Positions 1 to 7,950 of a stretch of 64,000 nucleotides of DNA are shown in pieces. Where the stretch lies: the NCBI RefSeq assembly GCF_000717055.1, contig NZ_JNXI01000003.1, positions 248,001 through 312,000 of the forward strand, given 5' to 3'. The number at the start of each line of letters is the position of its first letter. The first letter of the stretch is position 1. Made by a program: the position numbers and the translations under genes. The notes under the pieces were generated by a model. That model worked only from the letters and a program-made list of their open reading frames with translations, did no database searches and was not told where the DNA came from. Origin of the DNA: Streptomyces iakyrus. Lineage in GTDB: Bacteria > Actinomycetota > Actinomycetes > Streptomycetales > Streptomycetaceae.

Positions 1-185
1 TCGGGACCGGCCGCGTCGGTGTAGGTGCGCAGTTCCTTGACCGCGACCTCACGGCCGAGGACCTCGTCGACGGCCTTCCAGACGACGCCCATGCCGCCGC
101 GCCCCAGCGCCGCCGTGACGCGATAGCGGCCGGCCAGCAGCCGTCCGGCTCCGTCCGCCTGCCCGTGCTCCCCCGTTGACACCAC
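1..185 (-). CDS. Serine/threonine protein kinase, N-terminal part (runs off the left edge)
   Basis: Only the first ~61 codons are present. Read leftward, the protein has a glycine-rich nucleotide loop ([13 protein letters not shown], about residues 28-40) followed by VAVKEL, whose Lys is the conserved ATP-anchoring lysine of Hanks-type (PknB-like) kinases. This is the standard start of an actinobacterial Ser/Thr kinase that transfers phosphate from ATP to protein Ser/Thr. Two adjacent in-frame GTG codons (185 and 182) could start it, and neither has a strong ribosome site. The catalytic loop, activation segment and any membrane or PASTA region lie outside the window, so its class cannot be assigned. 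Confidence 0.85.
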   Translation of the reverse strand, partial: MVSTGEHGQADGAGRLLAGRYRVTAALGRGGMGVVWKAVDEVLGREVAVKELRTYTDAAGP

Positions 186-338
186 TGCCCCGTTCCCTGT
201 GACCCCGCCCGGATGCGCCGACGGCCGGCACCGCCAGTGCAGGCGTACAGACTACGGGGCGGCGGTGGCGGCGACGGCCGGCCGGTGACGGCTGTGACAG
301 GGCCGGTACGCGCCGGCCGGTCCGTCGTGCGGACGGTG

Positions 339-1640
339 TCAGGCGGACGCCGTCAGGTCACCGCGCCGGGGCGCCGCGAAGGACTCCAGGTCCGCCCGGG
401 TCAGGCCGGCCAGGCGGGCGACCTCGCCGTTGTCCAGGGCGCCGCAGTCCAGGCCGCGCAGCAGGTAGCCGCTGAGGGCCTTGGCGGTGGCGGGTTCGTC
501 CATGACGTCGCCGCCGGTGCGATTGGCGTAGCGGGACAGGCGGGTGGCGGCCTGCTCGAAGCCCTCGCGGTAGAAGGCGAAGACGGCCGCGTAGCGGGTG
601 GGGATGTGGCCGGGGTGCATGTCCCAGCCCTGGTAGTAGGCGCGGGCCAGGGCGCGGCGGGTGAGGCCGTAGTGCAGGCGCCAGGCGTCGTGGACCTTGG
701 CGGTCGGGCCGACCGGCAGGACGTTCGTCGAGCCGTCCGAGACGCGTACGCCGGTGCCTGCCGCCGCGACCTGCATGACAGCCTTGGCGTGGTCCGCCGC
801 GGGGTGGTCACTGGCCTGGTGGGCGGCGGAGACGCCGAGGCAGGCGCTGTAGTCGAAGGTGCCGTAGTGCAGGCCGGTGGCGCGGCCCTCGGCGGCCTGG
901 ATCATGCGGGCGACGGTGGCGGTTCCGTCGGCGGCGAGGACGGACTGGCTGGTCTCGATCTGGATCTCGAAGCCGATCCGGCCGGGTTCGAGGCCGTGGG
1001 TCTTCTCGAAGGCGTCCAGCAGCCGTGCCATGGCGGTGACCTGCTCGGCGTAGGTCACCTTGGGCAGGGTGAGCACGAGCCCGCCGGGCAGGCCGCCGGC
1101 CTCCATCAGGCCGGTGAGGAAGATGTCGAGGGTGCGGATGCCCCGGGCACGGACGGGCGCTTCCATGCACTTCATGCGGATGCCCATGTACGGGGCGGCG
1201 GTGCCGTCCGCAAAGGCCTCGGCGACGATCCGGGCGGCGCGGGCGGCGGCCTCGTCCTCCTCGGCGTCGGGGCGGTTGCCGTAGCCGTCCTCGAAGTCGA
1301 CGCGCAGGTCCTCGATCGGCTCGCGCTCCAGCTTGGCGCGCACGCGCGCGTGGACGGGCTCGGCGAGTTCCCCGGAGAGGCCGAGGACGGCGGCGAACGT
1401 CGCGGCATCGGGGGCGTGTTCGTCGAGGGCCGCGAGGGCGCGGTCACCCCAGGAGCGGACGGTGTCGGCGGCGAAGGCGTCGCCGGGTACGTAGACGGTG
1501 TGGACGGGCTGGCGGGTGCCGGGGTCTCCGGGGTAGCGGCGCTCCAGCTCGGCGTCGACCGGCGCGAGGGAGGCGCTGATCTCCTCGCTGACGGCGCCCG
1601 CGAGGCTGGTCGTCACCTTCTCCTGCTGGCCCTGACCCAT
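339..1640 (-). CDS. DUF6986 / HpcH-HpaI aldolase-like protein
   Basis: A 433-aa cytosolic protein that I recognise as the DUF6986 family, distantly related to the citrate-lyase beta / HpcH-HpaI class II aldolases. Those are TIM-barrel enzymes that make or break C-C bonds using a divalent metal. DFEDGYG (115-121) and the GFEIQIETSQS stretch (about 231-241) resemble the metal- and oxoacid-binding strands of that superfamily. The ATG at 1640 has AGGAGGG nine bases upstream. From memory, Streptomyces homologues often lie near malate synthase or allantoin genes, which would fit C2/C4 acid metabolism, but no such neighbour is visible here. A perfect 15-bp palindrome lies just upstream and is probably its operator. 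The exact reaction is unknown. Confidence 0.8.
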   Translation of the reverse strand: MGQGQQEKVTTSLAGAVSEEISASLAPVDAELERRYPGDPGTRQPVHTVYVPGDAFAADTVRSWGDRALAALDEHAPDAATFAAVLGLSGELAEPVHARVRAKLEREPIEDLRVDFEDGYGNRPDAEEDEAAARAARIVAEAFADGTAAPYMGIRMKCMEAPVRARGIRTLDIFLTGLMEAGGLPGGLVLTLPKVTYAEQVTAMARLLDAFEKTHGLEPGRIGFEIQIETSQSVLAADGTATVARMIQAAEGRATGLHYGTFDYSACLGVSAAHQASDHPAADHAKAVMQVAAAGTGVRVSDGSTNVLPVGPTAKVHDAWRLHYGLTRRALARAYYQGWDMHPGHIPTRYAAVFAFYREGFEQAATRLSRYANRTGGDVMDEPATAKALSGYLLRGLDCGALDNGEVARLAGLTRADLESFAAPRRGDLTASA

Positions 1641-1657
1641 TCCGAGACCCTCCTATT

Positions 1658-1672
1658 TTCCGCTGTACGGAA
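1658..1672. promoter_or_regulatory. Palindrome TTCCG-N5-CGGAA upstream of the DUF6986 gene
   Basis: TTCCGCTGTACGGAA has perfect 5-bp arms and a 5-base spacer, 18 bases upstream of the ATG at 1640. Size and position suit a repressor operator. IclR-family regulators of glyoxylate/allantoin genes use short palindromes of this general kind, but naming the regulator is a guess. Confidence 0.5.
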
Positions 1673-1833
1673 TCAACAATCCGTAGAGCGAAGTTATCGG
1701 CCGACCTTCGCCCTGGTCAACACCGTCGGCAGTGGGATTCCGCATCCTTCACCCATGATCACTGCCGACCCGCCCCCATCTTCCGTATCAAGAGGGCAAG
1801 CTTCATCCTGACGTGCAAGGGGAGGGAGACCAC

Positions 1834-2739
1834 GTGCCCAACGAGGTCGGAGTGACGCGCCGCCACGGGCTCAAGGCAGCGGCGGCGGCCGCCATCGCGG
1901 GACCGCTGCTCACCACCGCGGGCCCCACACCGCCCGCTTCCGCCGGTGAGCACCCGGGTGCCCTGAACGTCATGACGTTCAACGTCCGCTTCGGGACCGT
2001 CGTCGACCGGACACCGCGCTGGGACGTGCGCCGACCGGTGATGCGAGACCTGCTGCGGCGCGAGCTGCCGCACCTCATCGGCACTCAGGAAGGGCTCTAC
2101 CGGCAGGTGCGCGCGATCGAGAAGGATCTCGGCGGGCACCACGACTGGATCGGCGTCGGACGCGGCGGCGGCAGCAAGGACGAGTTCATGGCGGTCTTCT
2201 ACGACACGCGCAGACTCGCCCCGGTCGAGTTCGATCACTTCTGGCTCTCCGACACCCCGTACGCGATCGCCTCGAACACCTGGGGCGCGGACTGGCTGCG
2301 CATGGTGACCTGGGTCCGCTTCGCGGATCTCGCCGACGGGGGGCGGGAGTTCTACGTCCTCAACACCCACCTGGACAGCGTCAGCCAGTACGCCCGGGAA
2401 CGCTCGGCGGGGCTCATCGGCGAGACGATCGCCGGGTGGGACAGGGGGTTGCCGGTCATCGTCACCGGCGACTTCAACGCGGCCGCCCACGACAACCGGG
2501 TGTACGACCTCATGCTGGACATCGGGCTGGTGGACGCCTGGGACGCGGCGGCCTCGCGGGGTCCGGCGTACGGGACGCACCACGGCTACCGGAGGCTCAA
2601 GCCCGGCGGGCGCCGCATCGACTGGATCCTCACCACGCCCGGGGTGACCACGCACTGGGCCGGGATGAACACCTTCAGCAGGGACGGGACGTATCCGAGC
2701 GACCACCTGCCGGTGCAGGCCTCGATGACCCTGGGATGA
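1834..2739 (+). CDS. Tat-exported endonuclease/exonuclease/phosphatase (EEP) family hydrolase
   Basis: 301 aa from GTG 1834, chosen because GGAGGGAG sits six bases before it; GTG 1813 is in frame but has no such site. The N-terminus has twin arginines (TRRHGLK) before an alanine-rich hydrophobic stretch, a Tat-type signal, so it probably acts outside the membrane. The EEP fold is clear: MTFNVRFG (47-54), a metal-binding Glu in GTQEG (about 87), GDFNAAAHDN, and the C-terminal catalytic SDHLPV. EEP enzymes cleave phosphodiester or phosphomonoester bonds with Mg2+. Substrates range from DNA to sphingomyelin and inositol phosphates, and sequence alone does not decide. It stands alone and converges on etfA across a shared terminator. 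Confidence 0.85.
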   Translation: MPNEVGVTRRHGLKAAAAAAIAGPLLTTAGPTPPASAGEHPGALNVMTFNVRFGTVVDRTPRWDVRRPVMRDLLRRELPHLIGTQEGLYRQVRAIEKDLGGHHDWIGVGRGGGSKDEFMAVFYDTRRLAPVEFDHFWLSDTPYAIASNTWGADWLRMVTWVRFADLADGGREFYVLNTHLDSVSQYARERSAGLIGETIAGWDRGLPVIVTGDFNAAAHDNRVYDLMLDIGLVDAWDAAASRGPAYGTHHGYRRLKPGGRRIDWILTTPGVTTHWAGMNTFSRDGTYPSDHLPVQASMTLG

Positions 2740-2743
2740 GAAG

Positions 2744-2780
2744 AGGCCCCCGAGACCGTTCGCGCGGTCACGGGGGCCTT
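2744..2780. terminator. Bidirectional hairpin terminator
   Basis: AGGCCCCCG (2744-2752) pairs perfectly with CGGGGGCCT (2771-2779), with a further inner stem between. It lies between the stop codons of the convergent EEP hydrolase and etfA genes and probably ends both transcripts. Confidence 0.75.
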
Positions 2781-2796
2781 CCACAGCCGGAATCGA

Positions 2797-3759
2797 TCAG
2801 CCCTTGCGGGTCTTGATCTCCTCGGTCAGGGCCGGGACGACGTCGAAGAGGTCGCCGACGACGCCGTAGTCGACGAGGTCGAAGATCGGGGCCTCGGCGT
2901 CCTTGTTGATCGCCACGATCGTCTTCGAGGTCTGCATACCGGCGCGGTGCTGGATGGCGCCGGAGATGCCGTTGGCGATGTACAGCTGCGGCGAGACGGA
3001 CTTGCCGGTCTGGCCGACCTGGTTGGTGTGCGGGTACCAGCCGGCGTCGACCGCGGCACGCGAGGCGCCGACGGCGGCACCGAGCGAGTCGGCGAGCGCC
3101 TCGATGATCGCGAAGTTCTCCGCGCCGTTGACGCCACGGCCACCGGAGACCACGATCGCGGCCTCGGTCAGCTCCGGACGGCCCGTCGACTCGCGCGGCG
3201 TGCGGCCGGTGACCTTGGTGCCGGTGGCCTGCGCGGAGAAGGTCACCGACAGGGCCTCGACCGCACCGGCGGCCGGGGCGGCCTCGACGGCGGCGCTGTT
3301 GGGCTTGACCGTGATGACGGGGGTGCCCTTGGAGACGCGGGACTTGGTGGTGAAGGACGCGGCGAACACCGACTGCGTGGCCACGGGGCCCTCGTCGCCG
3401 GCTTCCAGGTCGACGGCGTCGGTGATGATGCCGGAGCCCAGACGCAGCGCCAGCCGGGCGGCGATCTCCTTGCCCTCGGCGGAGGACGGCACCAGCACGG
3501 CGGCCGGGGACACCGCCTCGTGCGCGGCCTGGAGGGCGTCGACCTTCGGTACGACCAGGTAGTCGGCGTACTCGGCGGCCTCGTGCGTGAGGACCTTGAC
3601 GGCGCCGTGCTCGGCGAGGGCGGCGGCGGTGTCGCCGGCGCCGTTGCCCAGCGCGACGGCGACCGGCTCGCCGATGCGGCGGGCGAGGGTCAGCAGCTCC
3701 AGGGTGGGCTTGCGGACGGCACCGTCCACGTGGTCGACGTAGACGAGAACTTCAGCCAT
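2797..3759 (-). CDS. etfA: Electron transfer flavoprotein, alpha subunit
   Basis: 320 aa, the normal length for EtfA. The N-terminal domain starts [13 protein letters not shown]. The C-terminal FAD domain has the family signatures [12 protein letters not shown] (about 204-215), a [11 protein letters not shown] segment, and [20 protein letters not shown] followed by GAIQHRAGM, which bind FAD. EtfA and EtfB form a heterodimer that takes electrons from acyl-CoA and other dehydrogenases and passes them to ETF-quinone oxidoreductase. It lies 52 bases downstream of etfB on the same strand, so the two are one transcript. Confidence 0.96.
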   Translation of the reverse strand: MAEVLVYVDHVDGAVRKPTLELLTLARRIGEPVAVALGNGAGDTAAALAEHGAVKVLTHEAAEYADYLVVPKVDALQAAHEAVSPAAVLVPSSAEGKEIAARLALRLGSGIITDAVDLEAGDEGPVATQSVFAASFTTKSRVSKGTPVITVKPNSAAVEAAPAAGAVEALSVTFSAQATGTKVTGRTPRESTGRPELTEAAIVVSGGRGVNGAENFAIIEALADSLGAAVGASRAAVDAGWYPHTNQVGQTGKSVSPQLYIANGISGAIQHRAGMQTSKTIVAINKDAEAPIFDLVDYGVVGDLFDVVPALTEEIKTRKG

Positions 3760-3811
3760 GGGACTTCTTCTCTCCTGCTTGCGAAAGATGAGGGGCGGTC
3801 AGCGAAGGGGC

Positions 3812-4600
3812 TCAGATGAACTTCTGGCCCGCGAGGAACTCAGCGAGCTGCTTGCCGCCCTCGCCCTCGTCCTTGACGATCGTGCCCGCGGTACGGGCCG
3901 GACGCTCGGCAGCGCCGTCGACCGTGGTGTAGGCGCCCTCCAGGCCGACCTCCTCGGCGTCGATGTCGAGGTCGGACAGGTCCCAGGACTCCACCGGCTT
4001 CTTCTTGGCGGCCATGATGCCCTTGAAGGACGGGTAACGGGCCTCGCCCGACTGGTCGGTCACGGACACGACCGCCGGGAGGGAGGCCTCAAGGTTCTCG
4101 GAGGCGGCGTCGCCGTCGCGGCGGCCCTTGACCGTGCCGTCCTCGACGGAGACCTCGGAGAGCAGGGTGACCTGCGGGACGCCCAGGCGCTCGGCGAGCA
4201 GGGCGGGCACGACGCCCATGGTGCCGTCGGTGGAGGCCATGCCGGAGATGACGAGGTCGTAGCCGGCCTTCTCGATCGCCTTGGCCAGGACCAGGGAGGT
4301 ACCGATGGCGTCGGTGCCGTGGATGTCGTCGTCCTCGACGTGGATCGCCTTGTCCGCGCCCATGGACAGCGCCTTGCGCAGGGCGTCCTTGGCGTCCTCG
4401 GGGCCCACCGTCAGGACGGTGATCTCCACGTCGTCGTCGGAGTTCTCGGAGATCTGCAGCGCCTGCTCGACCGCGTACTCGTCGAGCTCGGAGAGCAGAC
4501 CGTCCACGTCGTCCCGGTCGACGGTCAGGTCATCGGCGAAGTGCCGGTCGCCAGTGGCGTCGGGCACGTACTTCACAGTGACAACGATCCTCAAGCTCAC
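3812..4600 (-). CDS. etfB: Electron transfer flavoprotein, beta subunit
   Basis: 262 aa, typical for EtfB. The GTG start at 4600 has GGAGAG seven bases upstream. It opens MSLRIVVTVKYVPD, with the beta-family body including the AMP-binding region (VISGMASTDGTMGVVPALLAE). EtfB binds AMP and completes the FAD site with EtfA. It is the first gene of the etfBA operon and is preceded by an unusually strong hairpin and a TetR-like half-palindrome, suggesting controlled expression, probably with fatty-acid or amino-acid oxidation. Confidence 0.96.
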   Translation of the reverse strand: MSLRIVVTVKYVPDATGDRHFADDLTVDRDDVDGLLSELDEYAVEQALQISENSDDDVEITVLTVGPEDAKDALRKALSMGADKAIHVEDDDIHGTDAIGTSLVLAKAIEKAGYDLVISGMASTDGTMGVVPALLAERLGVPQVTLLSEVSVEDGTVKGRRDGDAASENLEASLPAVVSVTDQSGEARYPSFKGIMAAKKKPVESWDLSDLDIDAEEVGLEGAYTTVDGAAERPARTAGTIVKDEGEGGKQLAEFLAGQKFI

Positions 4601-4629
4601 GCCGGCTCTCCTACTGCATCGTCATTTCC

Positions 4630-4653
4630 ATGCTGCCTACTTGCAGGCAGCAT
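4630..4653. promoter_or_regulatory. Perfect inverted repeat in the etfB leader
   Basis: ATGCTGCCT-ACTTGC-AGGCAGCAT has 9-bp arms with no mismatch and a 6-base loop, 30 bases upstream of the etfB start. It could fold in the mRNA leader or be a dimeric repressor site. There is no T-run after it, so it does not look like a terminator. Confidence 0.5.
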
Positions 4654-4708
4654 AGGCGCCTCTAGCGTCCGATCCCGGTCGGGGCGAACCCACGCCCCGA
4701 GCGAAATA

Positions 4709-4721
4709 TTACTCGTCAGTA
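4709..4721. promoter_or_regulatory. TACT-N4-AGTA operator-like site upstream of etfBA
   Basis: TTACTCGTCAGTA contains the symmetric TACT/AGTA pair common in TetR-family operators that control lipid oxidation genes. It lies about 110 bases upstream of etfB in a relatively AT-rich patch. The arms are short, so chance is possible. Confidence 0.3.
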
Positions 4722-4820
4722 CACCCAGTTCGTTCCCGCTAAGCAAGCGCTTTGAACTGTGACCTTCGCAACGCAGCGTAACCGGAACTCGACGGTCACG
4801 CAGCCCGGGGGATGCCCCGC

Positions 4821-5312
4821 TCAGTCGCCCAGGCGCTGGAAACGCCCCTGGTGGTAGAGGAGCGGACGGCCGGTGCCCGAGGGGTCGCCGTCCACGACCT
4901 CGGCGAGCACGATCCGGTGGTCCCCGGCGGGCACGCGCGCGACGACCCGGCCCACCAGCCAGGCGAGCACACCGTCGAGGACGGGAACGCCCTCGGGGCC
5001 CTCCCGCCAGGCGGTGGGCGGGCCGAAGCGGTCGGCGCCGCTGCGCGCGAAGGTGGCGGCCAGCTCCTGCTGGTGCTCACCGAGGATGTGGACACCGACG
5101 TGGTCCGCCGCCGCGATCGCGGGCCAGCTGGAGGCCCCGGTGCCGACCCCGAAGGACAGCAGGGGCGGTTCGGCGGAGACGGATGTCAGGGAGGTCGCGG
5201 TGAAGCCCACCGGGCCCGCCTCGCCCCGAGCGGTGACGACGGCGACTCCTGCCGCGTGCCGCCGGAAGACCGAGCGCAGGAGGTCGGGCGTGGCGAGGAG
5301 GTCCGCAGGCAT
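4821..5312 (-). CDS. Flavin reductase family protein
   Basis: 163 aa from ATG 5312. It is a flavin-reductase-like FMN-binding split barrel: an N-terminal LLRSVFRRHAAGVAVVTA, then GFTATSLTSVSAEPPLLSFGV (the conserved flavin-binding stretch, about 37-57), a central VHILGEHQQELAATFA, and a C-terminal HRIVLAEVVDG with LLYHQGRF. Such proteins reduce FMN/FAD with NAD(P)H, either to feed two-component monooxygenases or as stand-alone oxidoreductases. No monooxygenase partner is adjacent. The start lacks a convincing ribosome site. Confidence 0.9.
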   Translation of the reverse strand: MPADLLATPDLLRSVFRRHAAGVAVVTARGEAGPVGFTATSLTSVSAEPPLLSFGVGTGASSWPAIAAADHVGVHILGEHQQELAATFARSGADRFGPPTAWREGPEGVPVLDGVLAWLVGRVVARVPAGDHRIVLAEVVDGDPSGTGRPLLYHQGRFQRLGD

Positions 5313-5395
5313 GCGGTCAGGCTGACGATAACTGGTACGCGCAGTCAAGTTCGTTCCGTGATGTGGGAGATGACTCACGGACGGCGTCACGCCCC

Positions 5396-5809
5396 TCACA
5401 CCGCCTCCCCCAGCGCGGCGATCACGTCGGCCTTGCGCGGCTGCCCGGTGGCCCGCCGCACCACCCGGCCGTCGGCGTCCAGGACCAGCACGGTGGGGGT
5501 CTTGAGGATGCCCAGCCGTCGTACGAGGTCGAGGTGGGCCTCGGCATCGATCTCTACGTGGGTCACACCCGGGACCAGGCCGGCGACCTCGCCGAGGACC
5601 CGCCGGGTCGCCCGGCAGGGCGCGCAGAACGCACTGGAGAACTGCACGAGCGTGGACCGCTCGCCGAGCTCCGCACCCAGGTCCGACGCATCGAGCCGCT
5701 TGCCGTCGTCGCGCCCGCGCACCCGTACTCTCCCGCTCCGCCGCCGCTGCAGCACTCCGTAGGCGCTCGCCGCCGCGAGCACCACCACGCACACCACCAG
5801 TCCGGTCAT
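5396..5809 (-). CDS. Membrane-anchored thioredoxin-fold protein
   Basis: 137 aa. An N-terminal hydrophobic segment (about 4-20) anchors it and is followed by a basic stretch, so the thioredoxin domain should face outward. The redox motif is CAPC (62-65, in FSSAFCAPCRATR), with the cis-proline loop LKTPTVLV near residue 107. It would reduce or exchange disulfides of extracytoplasmic proteins. It is divergent from a DUF4395 membrane protein (5888-6304), a common actinobacterial pairing, and the two probably act together in membrane thiol-redox chemistry. Confidence 0.88.
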   Translation of the reverse strand: MTGLVVCVVVLAAASAYGVLQRRRSGRVRVRGRDDGKRLDASDLGAELGERSTLVQFSSAFCAPCRATRRVLGEVAGLVPGVTHVEIDAEAHLDLVRRLGILKTPTVLVLDADGRVVRRATGQPRKADVIAALGEAV

Positions 5810-5887
5810 CACCTTCTGCAAGCGTTCACGAGACCGCAAAGATTCCCGGCCCCGCCACCCTGCCTCTGTGCGGAATGCTTGATTCCC

Positions 5888-6304
5888 ATGGACATCGATG
5901 TGAGGGGGCCGCGTTTCGGCGCGGCCGTCACGGCCGCCGTCCTGGCGGTCGTTCTGGTCACCGGGAGCACCTGGCTGCTGGCCTGGCAGACGCTGGCGTT
6001 CCTGCTCGGCGCGGCGGGCGGGGTCGGACGCTCCCCGTACGGCCTGCTGTTCGCCAAGGCCGTTCGGTCGCGGCTGGGGCCGCCGACGGAGTTCGAAGCG
6101 CCCGAACCGCCGCGTTTCGCCCAGGTGGTCGGGCTGCTTTTCGCCGGACTCGGGCTCGTCGGCTACACCCTGGGTCCCGGCTGGCTCGGCCTCGCGGCGA
6201 CCGGCGCCGCGCTCGCCGCGGCCTTCCTCAATGCTGCGTTCGGGTACTGCCTGGGCTGCGAGTTGTACCTGCTCGTGCGGCGGGTGGCGGTCCGCGCGGA
6301 GTAA
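5888..6304 (+). CDS. DUF4395 membrane protein
   Basis: 138 aa with about four predicted membrane segments: two near residues 10-45 and two near 80-125. The C-terminal CLGCELY carries the paired cysteines that mark DUF4395. The family is found beside thioredoxins and is thought to be a membrane partner in thiol redox, though its biochemical role is not established. It is divergent from the thioredoxin gene with a 78-bp gap that must hold both promoters. Start ATG 5888 has only a weak ribosome site. Confidence 0.88.
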   Translation: MDIDVRGPRFGAAVTAAVLAVVLVTGSTWLLAWQTLAFLLGAAGGVGRSPYGLLFAKAVRSRLGPPTEFEAPEPPRFAQVVGLLFAGLGLVGYTLGPGWLGLAATGAALAAAFLNAAFGYCLGCELYLLVRRVAVRAE

Positions 6305-6419
6305 TGGGCGCGCAAAAGCACGAGGTGGGGACCTGCGGGTGACGTGACGAGAATCTCTCGGACTACGGGCACGAGGACTGGCTACCCGGCCGTTCTTCGG
6401 GCACGATCTGCGCATGCCG

Positions 6420-6440
6420 TAAACCTACGGCTGCGTAACT
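6420..6440. promoter_or_regulatory. Candidate TetR-type operator upstream of plsC-like gene
   Basis: Within this stretch TACG-GCTG-CGTA (6426-6437) is symmetric. Its flanks (AACC and AACTT) are only partly symmetric. It lies 50-70 bases before the acyltransferase start and resembles operators of lipid-gene regulators, but the match is weak. Confidence 0.25.
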
Positions 6441-6489
6441 TCCACTGGGAATCCCTTCCCAGGCAGAGCAGGAGGGGTCCGACCCGCCC

Positions 6490-7218
6490 ATGGCAGAGCT
6501 CGTCTACCGTCCCGTCGTCGGTTTCGCCCGCACGCTGTTCAAGGTGTGGGACCTCAAGATCGACCTCCAGGGTTCGGAGAACATCCCGCGCTCGGGCGGC
6601 GCCGTGCTGGTGAGCAACCACATCAGCTACCTGGACTTCGTCTTCGACGGCCTGGCGGCACTGCCGCAGAAACGTCTCGTGCGTTTCATGGCGAAGGAGT
6701 CCGTCTTCCGGCACCGGATCTCCGGTCCGCTGATGCGCGGCATGAAGCACATCCCCGTGGACCGCAAGCAGGGCGAGGCAGCCTACGCGCACGCCCTGGA
6801 CTCGCTGCGGTCGGGCGAGATCGTCGGGGTCTTCCCGGAGGCGACGATCTCGCAGTCGTTCACGCTGAAGAGCTTCAAGTCGGGCGCCGCGCGCCTGGCC
6901 CAGGAGGCCGGCGTCCCGCTGATCCCGATGGCGGTGTGGGGCACGCAGCGGCTGTGGACGAAGGGCCAGCCGCGCAACTTCAAGCGCAGCCACATCCCCA
7001 TCACCATTCGGGTGGGCGAGGCGATCGAGGCCTCCCGCGACAAGTACGCGGGCGCCATCACGCGCCAGCTGCGGGAGCGCGTCCAGGAGCTCCTGGAGGC
7101 CGCCCAGCGCGCCTACCCCGTCCGCCCGAAGGGCCCGGACGACACCTGGTGGATGCCGGCCCACCTCGGCGGCACGGCGCCCACGCCGGAGCAGGTGCGG
7201 GCGGCCGAGGCACATTGA
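6490..7218 (+). CDS. 1-acyl-sn-glycerol-3-phosphate acyltransferase (PlsC family)
   Basis: 242 aa. The acyltransferase block I motif H-X4-D is HISYLD (44-49). Block III is FPEATIS (115-121), a variant of the usual FPEGTRS seen in many actinobacterial members, and VPLIPMAVWG supplies block IV. The enzyme acylates lysophosphatidic acid to phosphatidic acid at the inner face of the membrane, feeding phospholipid and triacylglycerol synthesis. A GGAGG lies 12 bases from ATG 6490, rather far. It is transcribed alone and is flanked by DUF4395 and the convergent B3/B4 gene. Confidence 0.9.
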   Translation: MAELVYRPVVGFARTLFKVWDLKIDLQGSENIPRSGGAVLVSNHISYLDFVFDGLAALPQKRLVRFMAKESVFRHRISGPLMRGMKHIPVDRKQGEAAYAHALDSLRSGEIVGVFPEATISQSFTLKSFKSGAARLAQEAGVPLIPMAVWGTQRLWTKGQPRNFKRSHIPITIRVGEAIEASRDKYAGAITRQLRERVQELLEAAQRAYPVRPKGPDDTWWMPAHLGGTAPTPEQVRAAEAH

Positions 7219-7236
7219 CGCCCGCCCGGCCGGGGC

Positions 7237-7938
7237 TCAGACAAAGGACTCCGGAGCGCGGACGGCGATGTCCGCTCCCGGGCTGAACTTCGCCAGCAGC
7301 TCGGCGAGTTCCTCGGCGGCCGCCATCACCTCGGCCACCGGCATCGGCGCCAGGCTCTCCAGCAGGAAGATGCCGGACGTCGTCCGCTCGGTGAGCCGGG
7401 TGCGCGGGCCCTGGCGCCAGTTCCAGCGGCGGCAGGTCACGCCCGCGTCGTCGCGCCACACGACCTCGCCCGTGTCGGGGTGCTCGACGGTCTCCTCGCC
7501 CCCGGCGACGGTCACGAAGTCCTCCTCCCCCGTAGCGCGGATCAGCCGCATGCCTCCCTCGATCCGGTCGATGTCCTCGCCGCCGACGGGGATCAGATGG
7601 GCGACGGAGACGGCGTTGTAGAGGTCCACCAGCAGGTTGATGCGGGGCAGCCCGGCGTCCGAGAGGGCCCGCTTGGCCAGCGCCTCCGCGGAGTTGCGGG
7701 TGCGGGACGGCTTCGAGCCGAACGCCGTGTAGGTCTCGCGCCAGGCGGCCATGTGCGGGTCCTCGTGCGGGGCTCGGCCGTCCAGTCGCACGGCGAGCCG
7801 GCGCGCCGCGTCGTCCAGCAGGGCCGAACCGGCCTCACTGCTCGGGCCGTTGACCAGGCCGTGGGCCTCGATCGCGACGTGCGTGAAACCGGGGGCGAGG
7901 GCGCGTACGTCGTCGGACACGGTCAGGGTGAGGGTCAT
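7237..7938 (-). CDS. Stand-alone B3/B4 domain protein
   Basis: 233 aa forming one B3/B4 domain, the fold of the editing domain in the phenylalanyl-tRNA synthetase beta chain. Visible features are FGSKPSRTRNSAEAL (about 73-87), a LPRINLLVDLYNAVSVAHLIPVG-type core, and a C-terminal RRWNWRQGPRTRLTE. Stand-alone versions may remove wrong amino acids from tRNA or bind amino-acid-like ligands; few have been studied. It is the last gene of a leftward set, 12 bases after the transglutaminase-like gene. Neighbouring genes act on amino acids or peptide bonds, which fits an amino-acid quality-control or modification role, but this is inference. Confidence 0.85.
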   Translation of the reverse strand: MTLTLTVSDDVRALAPGFTHVAIEAHGLVNGPSSEAGSALLDDAARRLAVRLDGRAPHEDPHMAAWRETYTAFGSKPSRTRNSAEALAKRALSDAGLPRINLLVDLYNAVSVAHLIPVGGEDIDRIEGGMRLIRATGEEDFVTVAGGEETVEHPDTGEVVWRDDAGVTCRRWNWRQGPRTRLTERTTSGIFLLESLAPMPVAEVMAAAEELAELLAKFSPGADIAVRAPESFV

Positions 7939-7950
7939 GGTCGCCTTGCC

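Noticed and set aside
213..1811. A 532-codon plus-strand open frame opposite the DUF6986 gene
   Set aside because: It is the antisense shadow expected in very GC-rich DNA: low-complexity Gly/Ala/Val/Arg composition, no motif, and the opposite strand carries a recognised family with a good ribosome site.
4744..4754. CAAGCGCTTTG as a LacI-type operator upstream of the etfB/flavin reductase region
   Set aside because: It lies between the 3' end of flavin reductase and the far upstream side of etfB, about 145 bases from the start. A lone AAGCGCTT core is common by chance.
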